Source: Cymbomonas tetramitiformis
Lineage: Eukaryota > Chlorophyta > Pyramimonadophyceae > Pyramimonadales > Pyramimonadaceae
Reading direction: 5' to 3'
Length of the DNA stretch: 64,000 nucleotides
Assembly: GCA_001247695.2 (NCBI GenBank)
Contig: LGRX02035201.1
Location: 42,978-106,977 of the forward strand
The notes beneath the pieces are model-generated. The model was not told the origin of the DNA, searched no databases, and worked only from the letters and a program-made list of their open reading frames with translations. This document shows positions 1-10,897 of the stretch, piece by piece (within the stretch, counting starts at the first letter, position 1; each line of letters starts with the position of its first letter). The translations under genes and the position numbers were made by a program.

Positions 1-300
1 TTGATCTACGATCTTCACCATCGACAACGTTGGTACACGAGGCTGTAGATCAACGCTAAATCAACGAGTATGTCGATTGAATATTGATCTACTACCATGT
101 CGGATCGATGTCGGTCAGCATCAACGTTGATCTACGATCTTCACCATCGACAACGTTGGTACACGAGGCTGTAGATCAACGCTAAATCAACGAGTATGTT
201 GATTGAATATTGATCTACTACCATGTTGGATCGATGTCGTTCAGCACCAACGTTGATCTACGATCTTTACCATCGCCGACGTTGACCAACGTGCCGTTGA
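1..300. repeat. 126-bp tandem satellite, about 2.4 copies
   Basis: Copies begin at 1, 127 and 253, each with ttgatctacgatctt(c/t)acc. The first two copies are nearly identical (a few c/t changes); the third diverges after about 25 bases. The array is cut by the window edge, so its true length is unknown. Confidence 0.9.
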
Positions 301-650
301 TGTAAGAAAAAGCGTTGGAATACGTTGTGTCGTCGCCTACGTGCTGCCTATATTGCTCTACACCGACGTGTCTCCGATATATATTCGACGGTCACATTGA
401 CTCAGCATTGGCCCGACCTCCACGTTGATATACGATCTTTACCATCACCGACGTTGACCAACGTGCCGTTGATACACGCATTGGGCAACGTTGACTCGAC
501 GCCTACGTGCTGTCTACACCGTTATACACCAACGCACTTTCAACGTAGTTTCAACGTAGTTTCAACGTTCACATCGACTCAACATCGACCCGACATCCAC
601 GTCAATCTACGATACACATACACACGCACGGGGCAGGCTTTGATTTAAGG
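301..650. repeat. caacgt/acgttg-rich degenerate satellite
   Basis: The block is crowded with caacgt and its complement in irregular spacing, continuing the vocabulary of the 126-bp satellite. An open frame covers it, but the peptide is low-complexity (repeated Thr, His, Asp, Val) as expected of translated satellite, so I call no gene. Confidence 0.6.
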
Positions 651-1237
651 CATTACAACACTATTCATGATAACGATGATATATACAAGGCCATGTGAGT
701 AATGTAGTCCTATATTCATTTAATCGACTAAAAAATAAGATTTTTCTACATTACACAAAGTCACTTTAACATTACTCGCATATGGATACCATTTGAATTG
801 ATATGTCCGGAATTGGAAGATTATACTTCTATAGCCCAGCCTCCAATGTAGCATGCATCATGGTGTCCTTCAAGTACTTCCTGAAACCACAGGAACTTGT
901 CAACACGTAAATACCCAATATATGTGTGACATGCACCGGATGCACATTGCACTCTCATGTAGCCACAAGTAGTCTCGTCATCACCAGCAAAAGCGATAAA
1001 GTTGCAGCATGTACGAATATATAGGTGGGGGGTTCACAGTTAGGTGATTCAGTGAATGACTGAGCGAGAGTGTACGTTTATGCATGCAACTTAATAAATA
1101 CAAAGGCGTCAAAGGGTGCGTGTAAGTGCATGTACGTCGGCCAGCGGTATCGCGTAAGAGAGGGTGTGTGGACAATTAGCTCGTGGTGAATATGTTGCTT
1201 AGACTATCAATCAGTCAATCATTTGCTCAATAATCAG
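651..1237. other. AT-rich spacer, nothing recognised
   Basis: No long frame, RNA gene or repeat is evident in this stretch. Confidence 0.5.
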
Positions 1238-1530
1238 TCAGCAGTATATAGTCAAGGATGTTGTCCAACGTCTAAGTACTCCGACGTTAGTTCGACGAGG
1301 ATGTAGTGCCAACACACACGTTGTATCAATATCCACGTTGTCCAACATCAGGATGACGTCGGCGTCGATTGACGTTGGAACGACGTCCGTGTTGCACATC
1401 CTGTTGATCCAACGTTTTACCAACACCAGCGTCGTCCGACGTTCTTGTATATCAATGTAAAATCAACAACCACGTAGCCCCAACAGGCGTTTACGTGGTT
1501 GTGTCCCAACGTGAATCCAACTCGTACGTT
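1238..1530. repeat. Second caacgt-rich block
   Basis: The same caacgt/acgttg words as at 1-650 recur (for example gttgtccaacgt, cgacgttgg-type words), so this is a separate patch of the same satellite-like family rather than a gene. Confidence 0.55.
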
Positions 1531-4130
1531 GAAATTCGCCGATCCAACAACCTCCAAATTTCCGGATGCAGAGGACTATTCATCATGAAAGACAAAGTCT
1601 GTGCAATCATGGCTATTCAGCCTCCGACATAGCTGACATAGCTATTTAGCTTATGACCCAACCGTTGTTAAGCAGCCTCCACGCTATATGGCTGAAAAAT
1701 GGCAAGCAATCTCTTCGGTCATTCTTGAGCATAGAGCAATCAAGCACAGCCAATCCAGGATGTTTATCCCAAAATTCTCCAAGAGTTATTCATGTTTTTC
1801 AGTGTCATATGAAAATAGCTAATATACCGCCCTATGATGGGAGTCATCTCCTTCAGCGAGGGGAAGTGGTTATGCTGTAAAGTTGACCAATCTGATCATC
1901 ATAAAAGTGACAGATTTGAGAAAATCGATTGAAACTTGTATTGAAAATAACTATTCCTTACAATAAGGTATTGCACCTAAGGGAATAAGGGTTTCATCGT
2001 CTGAAATAGGAAAAGACTTTTACATTGACTCTAGAATCGCATAGAAAAATATTCTATCCTGTGCATATAGAAAGCACATTAGATTCAGATTCTGAGCATA
2101 CAAATGGACTTGAATGCACTCGGGTTTGTACTGAGTTGCAATTGTCCAAAGTTCTTATTCTGACATCACTACTTATTTGTGGAATAGCATACAATGGTAT
2201 AAACCATCCACATATGGATTGACACCATATTTGTAATTTCATATCATTTTGGCACATAAGACAAGCATGCTTCATTGAGGAATAAAGACTCTTTGAAAGC
2301 TCATTCGGGAATGTTTAGAAATTTGTTGCCTCATCCATTAGGCCACGAAGTCTTGGAAAACCCGCAATCTGCATACGGTCTCCAAGCACAGTTCATCCTC
2401 ATTCTGGAAAGTGACAGAAATTTTATAGTCATAAAACAAGTCACAATTCTATCGGATTGAAATGACACATTCATCATTCATACTTCTTTATCATAACAAG
2501 TCTCTGAATAGTGTTTGCCCAAAAATAAAATGGGCACCATTGAGATAAGTGATCATGTGCTGAAGAATATACACATATCACTAGGCAATGCCATGTTCTA
2601 TTCATAATGAAATGACATGTCAGCCATCCATCAACTACGAAAATACAACTCGTAGTAAGTTGTTGTCATTACGGACACTTCTTGATTGACTCTCCATTAG
2701 CTTCGATACCAAAGTTAACTTCGGTACCATCATTGATTTCTTTGTTCATCATGACAATCATTTTCCAGAACATTGTCTAAGTTGGGCACACTATAGTGGC
2801 CCTGAATTGACAAATGTATGTGGGCTGCAACCCAACAACTGCATTTGACATCATCTGGCATTTTCCACATTCAAAAACGTCAGGCATATTGCCAATATGA
2901 CGTAGAGAGAATCAATGTTCAGATTGACATTGTTACCTCTAAAGCATTCGATGAGTAATCTCAGTCTGATTCTCTATCAAACCATTTTTCACATAACATA
3001 ATGATTGAATAACATCCTCCATCACCATTTGATTGGTTTGATACATCTCTTTTTTCGAGGGGGAGGAAGAGTATAGATTCATTCATTTTCATACAGCTGC
3101 CACAAATTGATTTACATCATTGTGATTTTGCTTGGAAGATTAAAAATCTTATCAAAAGTTCCAGCATCTGTGTATAGCAGGCATAAAGTTGATGACACGG
3201 TACATCATGCCGATTGAAACATCAAATGAAGTCTTATTTGACTTATTGACACATAAAGTTCATTGTGAAGAAATCATAGATGCATATTTCTCCGGCTCTA
3301 TCATATTATATGAAAGGCACTGACATAGGAGAACGATGGTTTTTCAAATGTGAAAAAGCTATATTGTAAGCTTACGACCATCACTTTGACGTCAACAGCC
3401 TGAGATGCTGATTGTCGAAATTCAAGAGTTGAAGGATTCGATGAATCAACCTTGATACATGTGTTTTGATTGATGAATTGTTGATCCATGGTTTCTCCCC
3501 AAATCTAGAGAAGCTGGCACACAAGTTGTTGCCAATGTCTTAAGGAAAGCATCTGAGCAAAGGATTGCCAGTTGTGCCATCAGGCATCGAATTCCATAAC
3601 AGCAAAGCCGAGTGAGTAAATCCGCCACTCTAGCTATTTGCCCGCCATTCCTTCCAGGTTCATGACAAGAGACAATTCATCAAAGTCATACACCAATGCA
3701 TAAGTCGCATGCATGGTTGCACAGTTGTATCCGAATGCCATTCCATCAAGGTTAAGCATCTTGACAGTAACTCTGGCCAACCAAAAGCCTTCCTGTCTTC
3801 GGATATCTTGAGCATTCTCATTTCCAGCTCCATTATGGACTAGGAAGCATCATGACTGTGCCTCGCCAGGACGCTAATCCTCAAAGCCGCACACTTGAGG
3901 CGAGCCTTATGAGACAGTGACCTTTGGCTTGTGGGGCGTCAACCCCTTATCAAATCCTGAACACTTGTTAACACCTGGATAAATTTATCATGATGCAACT
4001 TAAGTGGGATTATAAGTTCCACATAATCATATTGTCTACGTATGCTGAAGGTATAATTGCCGCATATGGTTACAATAGGTCGCAGCTTCTATAACATTGT
4101 GGCTTCTAAGTCAAAAGCTGATAGCCGATG
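1531..4130. other. AT-rich region with decayed coding-like frames, unidentified
   Basis: Short open runs of 60-75 codons occur on both strands, interrupted by stops. Parts of the plus frame between about 2275 and 3700 read like eroded protein sequence, but I see no motif of a retroelement polymerase, transposase or helicase. I do not assign a family. An old degraded element is possible. Confidence 0.3.
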
Positions 4131-4165
4131 ACTTTTGCCAATAATTGCCGACCAAATAATAATCA

Positions 4166-4915
4166 GGCCGTGGAAACATGTACCCAAGAGGTTTTCGTCC
4201 ATCGGTCACATATATATATATCAGGGCTGCATCCCAAGAACTGCAGGGCTGCATCCCAAGAACTGCAGGGCTGCATCCCAAAGACTGCGATGCACCTTCG
4301 GTGCAATGGGCTGCAACCCGAGAACTGCAGGGTTATATCCCTAACATTTTTTACCCTGCATCAAATTGATATGACAGGAGCAGGAATTGATCCTTCCTTG
4401 CTAAGGTGTAGTGAGCCTTGTATAAATCATACCCTTACACAGATACGCATATGCGGGTACCAATATCTGTGAAAAACTGCTAATGCTACCTTTGCCAAAA
4501 CCGTGGTTTGTCATCGGATTCTTGGCCAGTCATCCGAGCTACCGGAGATATCGACTGAGGTAGACGGAGTTGTGATCCTAAGAAGTTGTGCTTGACAAAC
4601 ATAACTAAAGAAATTTTACATTAGTACGTGGCGAATCCATTCTCACTCATCGCGATAGATGTTCGTCAAAGCGCGCGTACCGGACCAAATATTGAGGAGT
4701 TGAGCAGACCGGGTAAAGGATTATAAGTCCAATCCCGTTAAGCAGGGCCACTCCGTTTGCATTAAAAACAAGCCCCAAAAATCGGGCTCCCCGTTGCCGC
4801 CTGTGAACCTCCATAGTAGCTTCAGGAGGGGAGGAAGGGTTGGGTGCACTATATATAACTGTGGAAACATGTACCCAAGGGTTTTCGTCGATCAGTTGTA
4901 TATATAAGGCCGAGT
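4166..4915. repeat. Pair of direct repeats (about 60 bp)
   Basis: The segment gtggaaacatgtacccaag followed by ggttttcgtc and a tatata tract occurs near 4170 and again near 4862, about 690 bp apart, with a few differences. It suggests two copies of one dispersed element. Confidence 0.6.
4225..4340. repeat. 22-bp minisatellite
   Basis: The unit gggctgcatcccaagaactg(ca) repeats at about 4227, 4249 and 4271, with a variant (gggctgcaacccgagaactg) near 4309. A related single unit lies near 5127. Confidence 0.8.
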
Positions 4916-5311
4916 ATCGTTCGTTAAAACGTCGATCATCGTTCGCAAAGGCGTCGACGGCAAGCGCAATATATATCCGTAACGTAGACTTCGGATGCTT
5001 TGAATCGTCACTCTGACGCACGATACGTGTGGATCAATCAGTAATCCAGCGTCAATCTGCATCACGAAACGCAATTCATTGAACCTTGAAACGTCACTCT
5101 GAAATACGATACGATTTCCAGAAAGGTGGGCTACATCCTAAGAACTGTAAGGTGAGGGACTAAAGTGGACTCAGTTCCCCCCAATAACCTAAAAACACCA
5201 TGAGGGACGCCTCAAATCGGTGTAAGAAGACTGGTACCAGCAAGAAGCGACAACAACAAAGACATCATAGACATATACAAAGGTATGCCCGTTGTGAGGT
5301 CACAACTCTTT

Positions 5312-5328
5312 TAAGAGGGGAGATCTGT
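5312..5328 (+). promoter_or_regulatory. Possible polypurine tract before an LTR-like repeat
   Basis: The string ttttaagaggggagatc ends directly before tgtcagggtcatgaccgatg, the start of the LTR-like repeat. An aagaggggaga tract immediately before a TG terminus is the usual plus-strand priming arrangement of an LTR element. No linked pol gene is readable upstream, so this is a suggestion. Confidence 0.4.
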
Positions 5329-5870
5329 CAGGGTCATGACCGATGACATATGTGTCATACATGTCATACGTGTCATACCTGTCAGACATGTCATACCATG
5401 TCATGTCATGTCATGTCATGTCGGTCGTGTCATATATTATTATGACAGTCGGTCGAGTCATATATTATTATGACAGTCGGTCGAGTCATATATTATTATG
5501 ACAGTCGTCAGTACGGTCGACCATGACTGTACCTGTCGTCAGATGATAATGTCACATCATCTGTCATTATTCAAGGAAAGACTTGAATGACCCTGTCATC
5601 GAGAGTTCGTATGTCGAACTCGAAGATGGCAAAGCAAGATACATCTTGAATACAAACAAGAACCATCTTGGCTTTAAGCATGTGCGGAACACGCATGCAC
5701 AGTATGAACGAACTATTCGTTATCACAATACTGGTCGTTCAACCTACGTCTCGGGTTCACAACCCAATGGCGGTACTATCTATGATGATAGGAGACGTAA
5801 GGTATAAGATGAGGAAGCGTTGGGCTTCAAGCAGATCTTCACTCAGAGACTGCACTCATCACCCGCTATT
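5329..5870 (+). mobile_element. LTR-like dispersed repeat, copy 1
   Basis: This segment matches 61018-61540 in order and in the same direction. Shared parts are gaccgatgacatatgtgtcat, a (gtcat)n tract, palindromic gtcatatattattatgac units, then gcaaagcaagat, gggttcacaacccaat and gaggtagcgttgggct-type stretches. It begins with tg and follows a purine tract. No LTR end or partner LTR could be fixed, so it may be a solo LTR or truncated end. Confidence 0.5.
5395..5512. repeat. (gtcat)n microsatellite and 28-bp palindromic units
   Basis: A short run of catgt/gtcat is followed by three 28-bp units containing gtcatatattattatgac, each of which can fold on itself. The array lies inside the LTR-like repeat and is also present, shorter, in the copy near 61.1 kb. 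Confidence 0.8.
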
Positions 5871-6034
5871 ACTTTCACTTGCGTTGCTGTCCAACTTCGC
5901 AGTGTTAATTTGTATATTGATAATATATTCACGGCCTGTTGTATCTCGCCGTATCAGTAGCCATAGGCGGATATACCGCCTCTCCACAACGAAACGGGCT
6001 CCCGCAAACGCAGCGGCAACGCTTTTATTGTCAG

Positions 6035-6075
6035 GGATATGACCGATGACATATGTGTCATACGGGTCATACCCT
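6035..6075 (+). repeat. Partial third copy of the LTR-like repeat start
   Basis: The string tgtcagggatatgaccgatg followed by acatatgtgtcatac repeats the first 35 bases of the copy at 5329 with two changes, 706 bp downstream. The following sequence is unrelated. Confidence 0.6.
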
Positions 6076-7283
6076 TGACATTTATCAGCAGTACACAACG
6101 TGCCATCTCCATGGATGAAAATTCCAGCAGGGACGATGAAGCCGTCTGCTGGATTTGGCACAACGACACCTAAAATCTGTCACCTGCCTCATCCTAGAGT
6201 AGTCTGGGTGACCGTCACTCGTAGGCCGAAACCTAATCCCTGAACTGAAAGTCAGGTATATGTTTATCTATTTTATCTTATCAATCCGACCGTTCTGATA
6301 TCGAAACCCTATATTGGGGTATAACGACAAATAGATATATATCGGCCCTGTATATCTAGCACCGTCCGCCTTAGGGGAAGGCTGATACGCCCCAAGACCG
6401 GTCAGTAATAACGCCCCAGTAATACCTCACCTTTAAGAGAATCGACGATAAAGAACCAGCCAGCGTTTGGGGGGGGGTCGCGTTTTTTACGATGACCCTG
6501 AGCCTTTTCAAATCGTTAAGAGAATGGGTCCAAATAAGAGAACGGGAGCTGGCTAGATGGGAACGTAGTTTTTGGTTGATAATAAGGATAAGGAAACGAC
6601 GCTGGCTGGAATAATTTCGGAAGCTGATTTTTAGGAAATCGATGGTAATTGTAACTAGAATATTACAGAATGCAGGGTGAAAATACCATGACGATGCGCT
6701 TGAGGTCGTCGTAGTCTTCTTGGCTAATAACTCCATCCTTTAAATCACTATGAAGTTCCCTAAGCTCCTGCCTAATACTGGGATCCATACTGGGAGTCAG
6801 GAAATTTCTTCAGAATTTAACAGAATACGCTGGCTGGCTGCCCGTTCCGTGACATAGCATTTCCAGCGTGATTTAGCCCTACAATTTGTATGTATGGTCG
6901 CAAATAAGGAACAAACCTGGCTATCGCTGACCTTATTGGATCGCGCTTCGTTAAGCGCCGCTGGCGTGTTGGGGGGGGTTCACTTTTTTCCGATGAGGCT
7001 GGCTGACCGCATATCCCTGTTCTCTTAAATATGCAGTATTACTGTATGGTCCTGCAGGTCGCGGCCATGCGCAACTCATCTAACGGAAACTATGGCCCTT
7101 CCAAGCTTCACCGCACGTCCAACAATAAGGTCAACCTGATTGCCAACCTGAAATATTTCTTCACCTCCACCAGGGTAAAATGAAGAAAGGCCTCGCTGTC
7201 GAGGACTCCCGGCCAAGTTATTTTCACCCATGTCGACAGGAGAAGTAGTCTTACTCAGTGTTAAAGTATTTCGATCTTGCGTA
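6076..7283. other. Unassigned DNA with one direct repeat pair
   Basis: No gene is supported. A motif of the form ctggcgt, a run of 8-9 G, then (c/t)cacttttttccgatga occurs near 6455-6495 and 6960-7003 (about 500 bp apart), with several ctggctgg words between. This looks like eroded repeat DNA. Confidence 0.4.
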
Positions 7284-7288
7284 CAACG

Positions 7289-7523
7289 TGCTGGACTTTA
7301 GGTTCAGGGTTATTATTATGGGCTCTGATAGCCCCTAGCCTGACCTGTCTCTGATCGGAACCGTGACTCCGCTAGTAGCCAGGATGACAATACAGTAGTA
7401 CTGTACTGTCAGTCATTATTTCGTATTATCCGGGTTTCCGAGATGCATGATAAAAGCACTCGGCCGGACTGTTTATGAGAGCTTAGCCAGTTTGTTTTAC
7501 CGAGCGGAACACCTGTTCTCGCA
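7289..7523 (+). repeat. 5' LTR of element A (235 bp)
   Basis: It runs from tgctggactttaggttcagg to ccgagcggaacacctgttctcgca-type sequence with TG...CA ends. It contains a gtacagtac-type palindrome region (tacagtagtactgtactgtc near 7391). It is identical to the split 3' LTR except for about four differences. Confidence 0.93.
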
Positions 7524-7530
7524 GGTTATG
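7524..7530 (+). promoter_or_regulatory. Primer-binding site of element A (half initiator-tRNA type)
   Basis: ggttatg begins at the first base after the LTR. It is complementary to CAUAACC of the initiator tRNA-Met anticodon loop, the primer region used by copia and Ty5. The match is short (7 bases), but element B has the same word at the same place and extends it to 9 bases. Confidence 0.65.
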
Positions 7531-7921
7531 CGCGTCACCACTTCCCTAGTGATTCTGATGGCACAGCGCCTAGCTGTTGCCATGTTTGGCTAAGTTTTGA
7601 CACAGAGATGGGGTGGGCGCCCCCTTAGGCAGTAGTTGACCTTTCCGCGGTATGGCCTCTCTTTGAAGTGGAGATCAGTTTTCGAGCATCTTTTCGGCAG
7701 CAGTATCGTCGCTCGCTATGGCTTATTTTTACGTTTCACCTGGCCGGTGGAGAGGGCATTCCGCGTATTGTGGGTCGCAACCACTTTTAGCCAATCGGCT
7801 CATGACCTGTTTGATGTTGTTTTTATTGCTGAGACTTCTGCAGGAGTTGGCCGCTGCATCCACTGGTCTATCTACTGCCGCAACTCTAGCCCACACTCCC
7901 CATCTCAACGTCATTTTGATA

Positions 7922-9598
7922 ATGGATACGCCAGTCAGACCACGTACACGCGCTAGGGCGCGTAAATTAGCAACTATTTTCGATGATGTTGGGGCATTAA
8001 ACTCGGCTACCCCCACAACGCCGCATTTGGCTTCGGCTGACGAGTCGGCTGCGGCTGCAACACTCGTGCAGCGGTTGCGCACAGATTCTTTTGATGTTCA
8101 ATGCGCGAAGACAGCAGCAACTAAGGTTTTGGGAGACAAGACGGCAAAATTTCATGGCAGTGAGTCGTCGGCTTCGGACATTTTTTCACAGCTGATCTCC
8201 GAGATTAAGCAGCTTTTCACGCTGCAGTCACAGGCATTTACACCCCTGTTTGAGCTGACTGCTGCTGATGTCCCTGTCATGCCTGCTGCCAATGAGCTCC
8301 TGTACTCGGTGCTGTTGCTGCTGACTGCGCCAGGGTCTCCTGCCCGTAATTGGGTAGAGGCTTCTGGAGCCGATGTTCCTGCTGATGGCAAACGTGCCAC
8401 CCTCGAGGTGGTGCGTATGCTTGCTGATGATTCGACTCCATTCGAGTCTTTTGCTGAGCTGCTTGAGGTGAGAATCTCGGATGAGCATGACCCTGACTCT
8501 GGCATTCGTCTTTTTAACAGTTGTCTTCGGGATGCACAGCGTCTGCAGACGCTGCCCGAAGACGCTGTTAAGAGACAATTCCTCTCTGCTCTGTCTGGGC
8601 CGGCTTACGCCACGCTGGTTGACTCGTTTGCTCGAGCTGACCAGCGTGCGGCTGTGAGTCTGCTCACCCTGCAGGCACGCGTGCGCGAGCAGTACCGCTG
8701 CGGGCGGCTCTCGGGCAAGCGCACTGCGGGGCGCCCCATGTCTGTAGCATCTCGCACCACTGACACTGGCCTGGCTTCGGCCATTGAGCGGCTCGGTTCT
8801 CAGTTGGTCAAGTTGCAGCGGGATGTGGATTCCCTTAAGAGGGATGGCTCCAAGCCGCCCCCTGGGAAGCACACTCCGCGCAATTTCCACCGACCTGGAG
8901 TGCAACCACTTGCTCATTCCGCCTCTAAGGAGGTGGCTTTTGACAAGCGGTCTGGCACCTTTGTCCCAACGTGCAGGCACGAGAAGTGCCGCGCCGTTGG
9001 GTCAAAGCATTGGCTCAGTGAGTGTCCTCACAAGGACACTCACCCGTTGTCCATCTCGGCATCCTACTGCCAAGCCGTCGAGTCTTATGACTCCGACGTG
9101 CTTGCCCTTCGTTTTCAGCGGTATTATGACGCTGGGGATGAAGGGTCCATGGAGCACTTGTGTGCTCTCGTGGGGCAACCTGAAATCTGTGAACTGTCTG
9201 CACACTCCTTTGCTCCAGAGCCTACGGCTCTGCAGCAGTTCAAGGATGCTGCTGCCTCTGCTGAGTCTGCACCTGCTGAGCATCTCTCTATTGGCCGTGT
9301 TGCATTTGCTGCGGTCAGCGGTTCGCTTGCTGGTGGTGTTGCTGAGCCGACCACTGACAAGCAGCTGCTGCCGAAGGCCTCTGCACCTGTGCATGGTGAG
9401 CCGGTTGACTTGCATGAAGTCAACCGTGCCACCTTTGTGCCTCTCTGTCTCTCGGCCCGATGGCTCCTGCTGACAGTTCTTTCAAAACATTCAACACTGT
9501 CCACCCTGACTGGTTTGACATTGACCCTGAGCCTGTTGATGTCTGTGACTCCGATGATGATGGGGAGGGCTCCAACTACCCTCCTGGTGTCTGCCTGA
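7922..9598 (+). CDS. gag: Element A Gag-like protein (558 aa)
   Basis: The product is a capsid/nucleocapsid-type protein expected to package element RNA in cytoplasmic particles. An upstream ATG at 7718 is in frame but adds a hydrophobic stretch unlike the B protein; alignment of the A start (RARKLATIFDDVGA) with B (RMRLDSIFARNVGA) favours 7922. The capsid-like core shares the pattern SPAR-x-W-V-x-A-S, a spacer, then DGKRA-x-LE, and a KRQ(F/L)L(S/A)AL block with element B. A basic region is followed by a Cys/His cluster (C-x4-C-x6-H-x4-C, encoded near 8972-9025), a non-standard zinc knuckle. The frame ends shortly after it overlaps the next frame, which lies in the -1 phase; the homologous sequence in B continues in that -1 phase too, so the 3' end of this frame (after about 9460) is probably a frameshifted tail. 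No polymerase functions follow. Confidence 0.85.
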   Translation: MDTPVRPRTRARARKLATIFDDVGALNSATPTTPHLASADESAAAATLVQRLRTDSFDVQCAKTAATKVLGDKTAKFHGSESSASDIFSQLISEIKQLFTLQSQAFTPLFELTAADVPVMPAANELLYSVLLLLTAPGSPARNWVEASGADVPADGKRATLEVVRMLADDSTPFESFAELLEVRISDEHDPDSGIRLFNSCLRDAQRLQTLPEDAVKRQFLSALSGPAYATLVDSFARADQRAAVSLLTLQARVREQYRCGRLSGKRTAGRPMSVASRTTDTGLASAIERLGSQLVKLQRDVDSLKRDGSKPPPGKHTPRNFHRPGVQPLAHSASKEVAFDKRSGTFVPTCRHEKCRAVGSKHWLSECPHKDTHPLSISASYCQAVESYDSDVLALRFQRYYDAGDEGSMEHLCALVGQPEICELSAHSFAPEPTALQQFKDAAASAESAPAEHLSIGRVAFAAVSGSLAGGVAEPTTDKQLLPKASAPVHGEPVDLHEVNRATFVPLCLSARWLLLTVLSKHSTLSTLTGLTLTLSLLMSVTPMMMGRAPTTLLVSA

Positions 9599-10089
9599 CT
9601 GAAATTGAGGGGGGTGCACCGCCGACGACTGCAGCGTTTCGGCGGTTCGGAGTCCCCAGAGGCTCCAGGCCATTTGGCGTCGGTGAATTTGCACTCACTC
9701 TTTTCACGGTGGCTACGTTTCTGTTCAGTGCTACGGCGATGCCGACCCTCGTGGTCGGCGGTGGTGTCAGGGGCCTGGTTGAGCCCGGAGCCACTTACGG
9801 CTCCGATTCACTACGGTCCCATGAAGCACTACTGGATTCTCTTAACCCGCCTACGGTGCCTGCTGTTTCGTCATTGCCGCTGCAGGATGCGCCGTGGTTC
9901 TTTTCTCAATCGACCTCGGCTACTTACCAGTATGATGGTTTTGCCACCCCACTCTGGGATCCGCCTGACCCGCTTGGGTCTGGTGGTGTCAACATTTATG
10001 ATGTCTCTTCTCAATTGACTTCGGATGCTTTTCTTGATTGGAATCCGTCACCTGAACTCGACTCTGCCGACCAGCTTTACAGTGGCTAG
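9460..10089 (+). CDS. Element A downstream frame with acidic patch and hydrophobic segment (209 aa)
   Basis: This frame overlaps the Gag frame by 139 bases in the -1 phase. It contains an acidic run (DSDDDGEG), then a hydrophobic stretch of about 20 residues (starting FALTLFTVATFLF) able to span a membrane, then a Ser/Pro-rich tail. The element B frame has the same order: acidic patch DDDDGSD, Pro/Thr linker, hydrophobic segment. So this is the C-terminal part of the same protein family. I see no protease D-T/S-G motif. The frame may be fused to Gag by ribosomal frameshifting, or (more likely) a mutation broke one long frame. An Env-like or membrane-targeting role is only a guess. Confidence 0.6.
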   Translation: MAPADSSFKTFNTVHPDWFDIDPEPVDVCDSDDDGEGSNYPPGVCLTEIEGGAPPTTAAFRRFGVPRGSRPFGVGEFALTLFTVATFLFSATAMPTLVVGGGVRGLVEPGATYGSDSLRSHEALLDSLNPPTVPAVSSLPLQDAPWFFSQSTSATYQYDGFATPLWDPPDPLGSGGVNIYDVSSQLTSDAFLDWNPSPELDSADQLYSG

Positions 10090-10265
10090 AGTCTGCTTAT
10101 TTCAAAGCCTGGAGGTGTGATTAGCCTTAGCCGCAGTGGTGGGTTGTGCCGGGACAAGTCCCCGGGCACCCAGCTAAAAGTATATCTGTTTCCAGTGAAG
10201 TAGCTGTTTGTTATCTGTTTAGTTTGCTCCGCTTGCCTAGCCCTATTAGCTACAGTCACAACTCC

Positions 10266-10273
10266 GGGTGGTG
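10266..10273 (+). promoter_or_regulatory. Polypurine tract of element A
   Basis: gggtggtg stands immediately before the 3' LTR start at 10274. The identical word precedes the 3' LTR of element B, which supports its role as plus-strand primer. Confidence 0.75.
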
Positions 10274-10334
10274 TGCTGGACTTTAGGTTCAGGGTTATTA
10301 TTATGGGCTCTGATAGCCCCTAGCCTGACCTGTC
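10274..10334 (+). repeat. 3' LTR of element A, first part
   Basis: It matches the first 61 bases of the 5' LTR at 7289 exactly as far as I can read, then stops at the 5' target duplication (ctgtc, 10330-10334) of element B. Confidence 0.93.
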
Positions 10335-10526
10335 TGCTGGATTCAGTGACCCGTAGGTCATAACTATTCTGACTCCCGTTAGCTGTACCAGTACTCGTAC
10401 AGTACTAGGTGACAGATCCCTAGGTCACAGACACGTTATATTCGTTTATCTCTTATAATCAGTTTACACTTGTATGAAAACTATTCAGTGACCGCCCCGA
10501 TATAATACGTTATATTATATCTCACA
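10335..10526 (+). repeat. 5' LTR of element B (192 bp)
   Basis: TG...CA ends. It contains agtactcgtacagtact and a ccctaggtcac palindrome-rich centre. It is the same as the 3' LTR except for a t/c change in ctatt(c/t)(t/c)gactccc. Confidence 0.94.
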
Positions 10527-10535
10527 GGTTATGGG
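10527..10535 (+). promoter_or_regulatory. Primer-binding site of element B
   Basis: ggttatggg directly follows the LTR. It is complementary to CCCAUAACC of the initiator tRNA-Met anticodon arm and equals the start of the Drosophila copia primer site as I remember it, pointing to priming by a cleaved tRNA half. Confidence 0.75.
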
Positions 10536-10897
10536 GTATTACCCCGCTTTTACCACTGCTGACTTTGCCATGACTGGCTAAGCTTTTCCGCTTGGCGGGG
10601 CGTTGGGGCCTCGCGAGATGTTGAATTGGCCACTTTAGGGCGCGCGGTTTGCGCTATGTTGCGGTGAGATTGCGAGTTGGGACTTTCGGCAACTTCTACG
10701 GGTGTCCGCGTTGGATTTTGTTTTAGACTGGACTTGATCACCCCTGTCAACAACTCCTTGGCCGCCGCGTATTCGACTCCGTTGATTTCGTTCGACCCCT
10801 TCTTCTCCTCACTCCGCAACTGCATTACGGTCGCCCGCCACTTTACAATTTGACACTCGCCTTTTCCCCAAGCCCCCTCCTATAGGGATTTATTCTG

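Noticed and set aside
1531..4130. Copia or Helitron pol remnant
   Set aside because: I could not find any RT, integrase, RNase H or helicase motif in six frames by eye.
7718..7921. N-terminal extension of element A Gag with a hydrophobic segment
   Set aside because: Alignment with element B Gag starts at the ATG at 7922; the extension has no counterpart.
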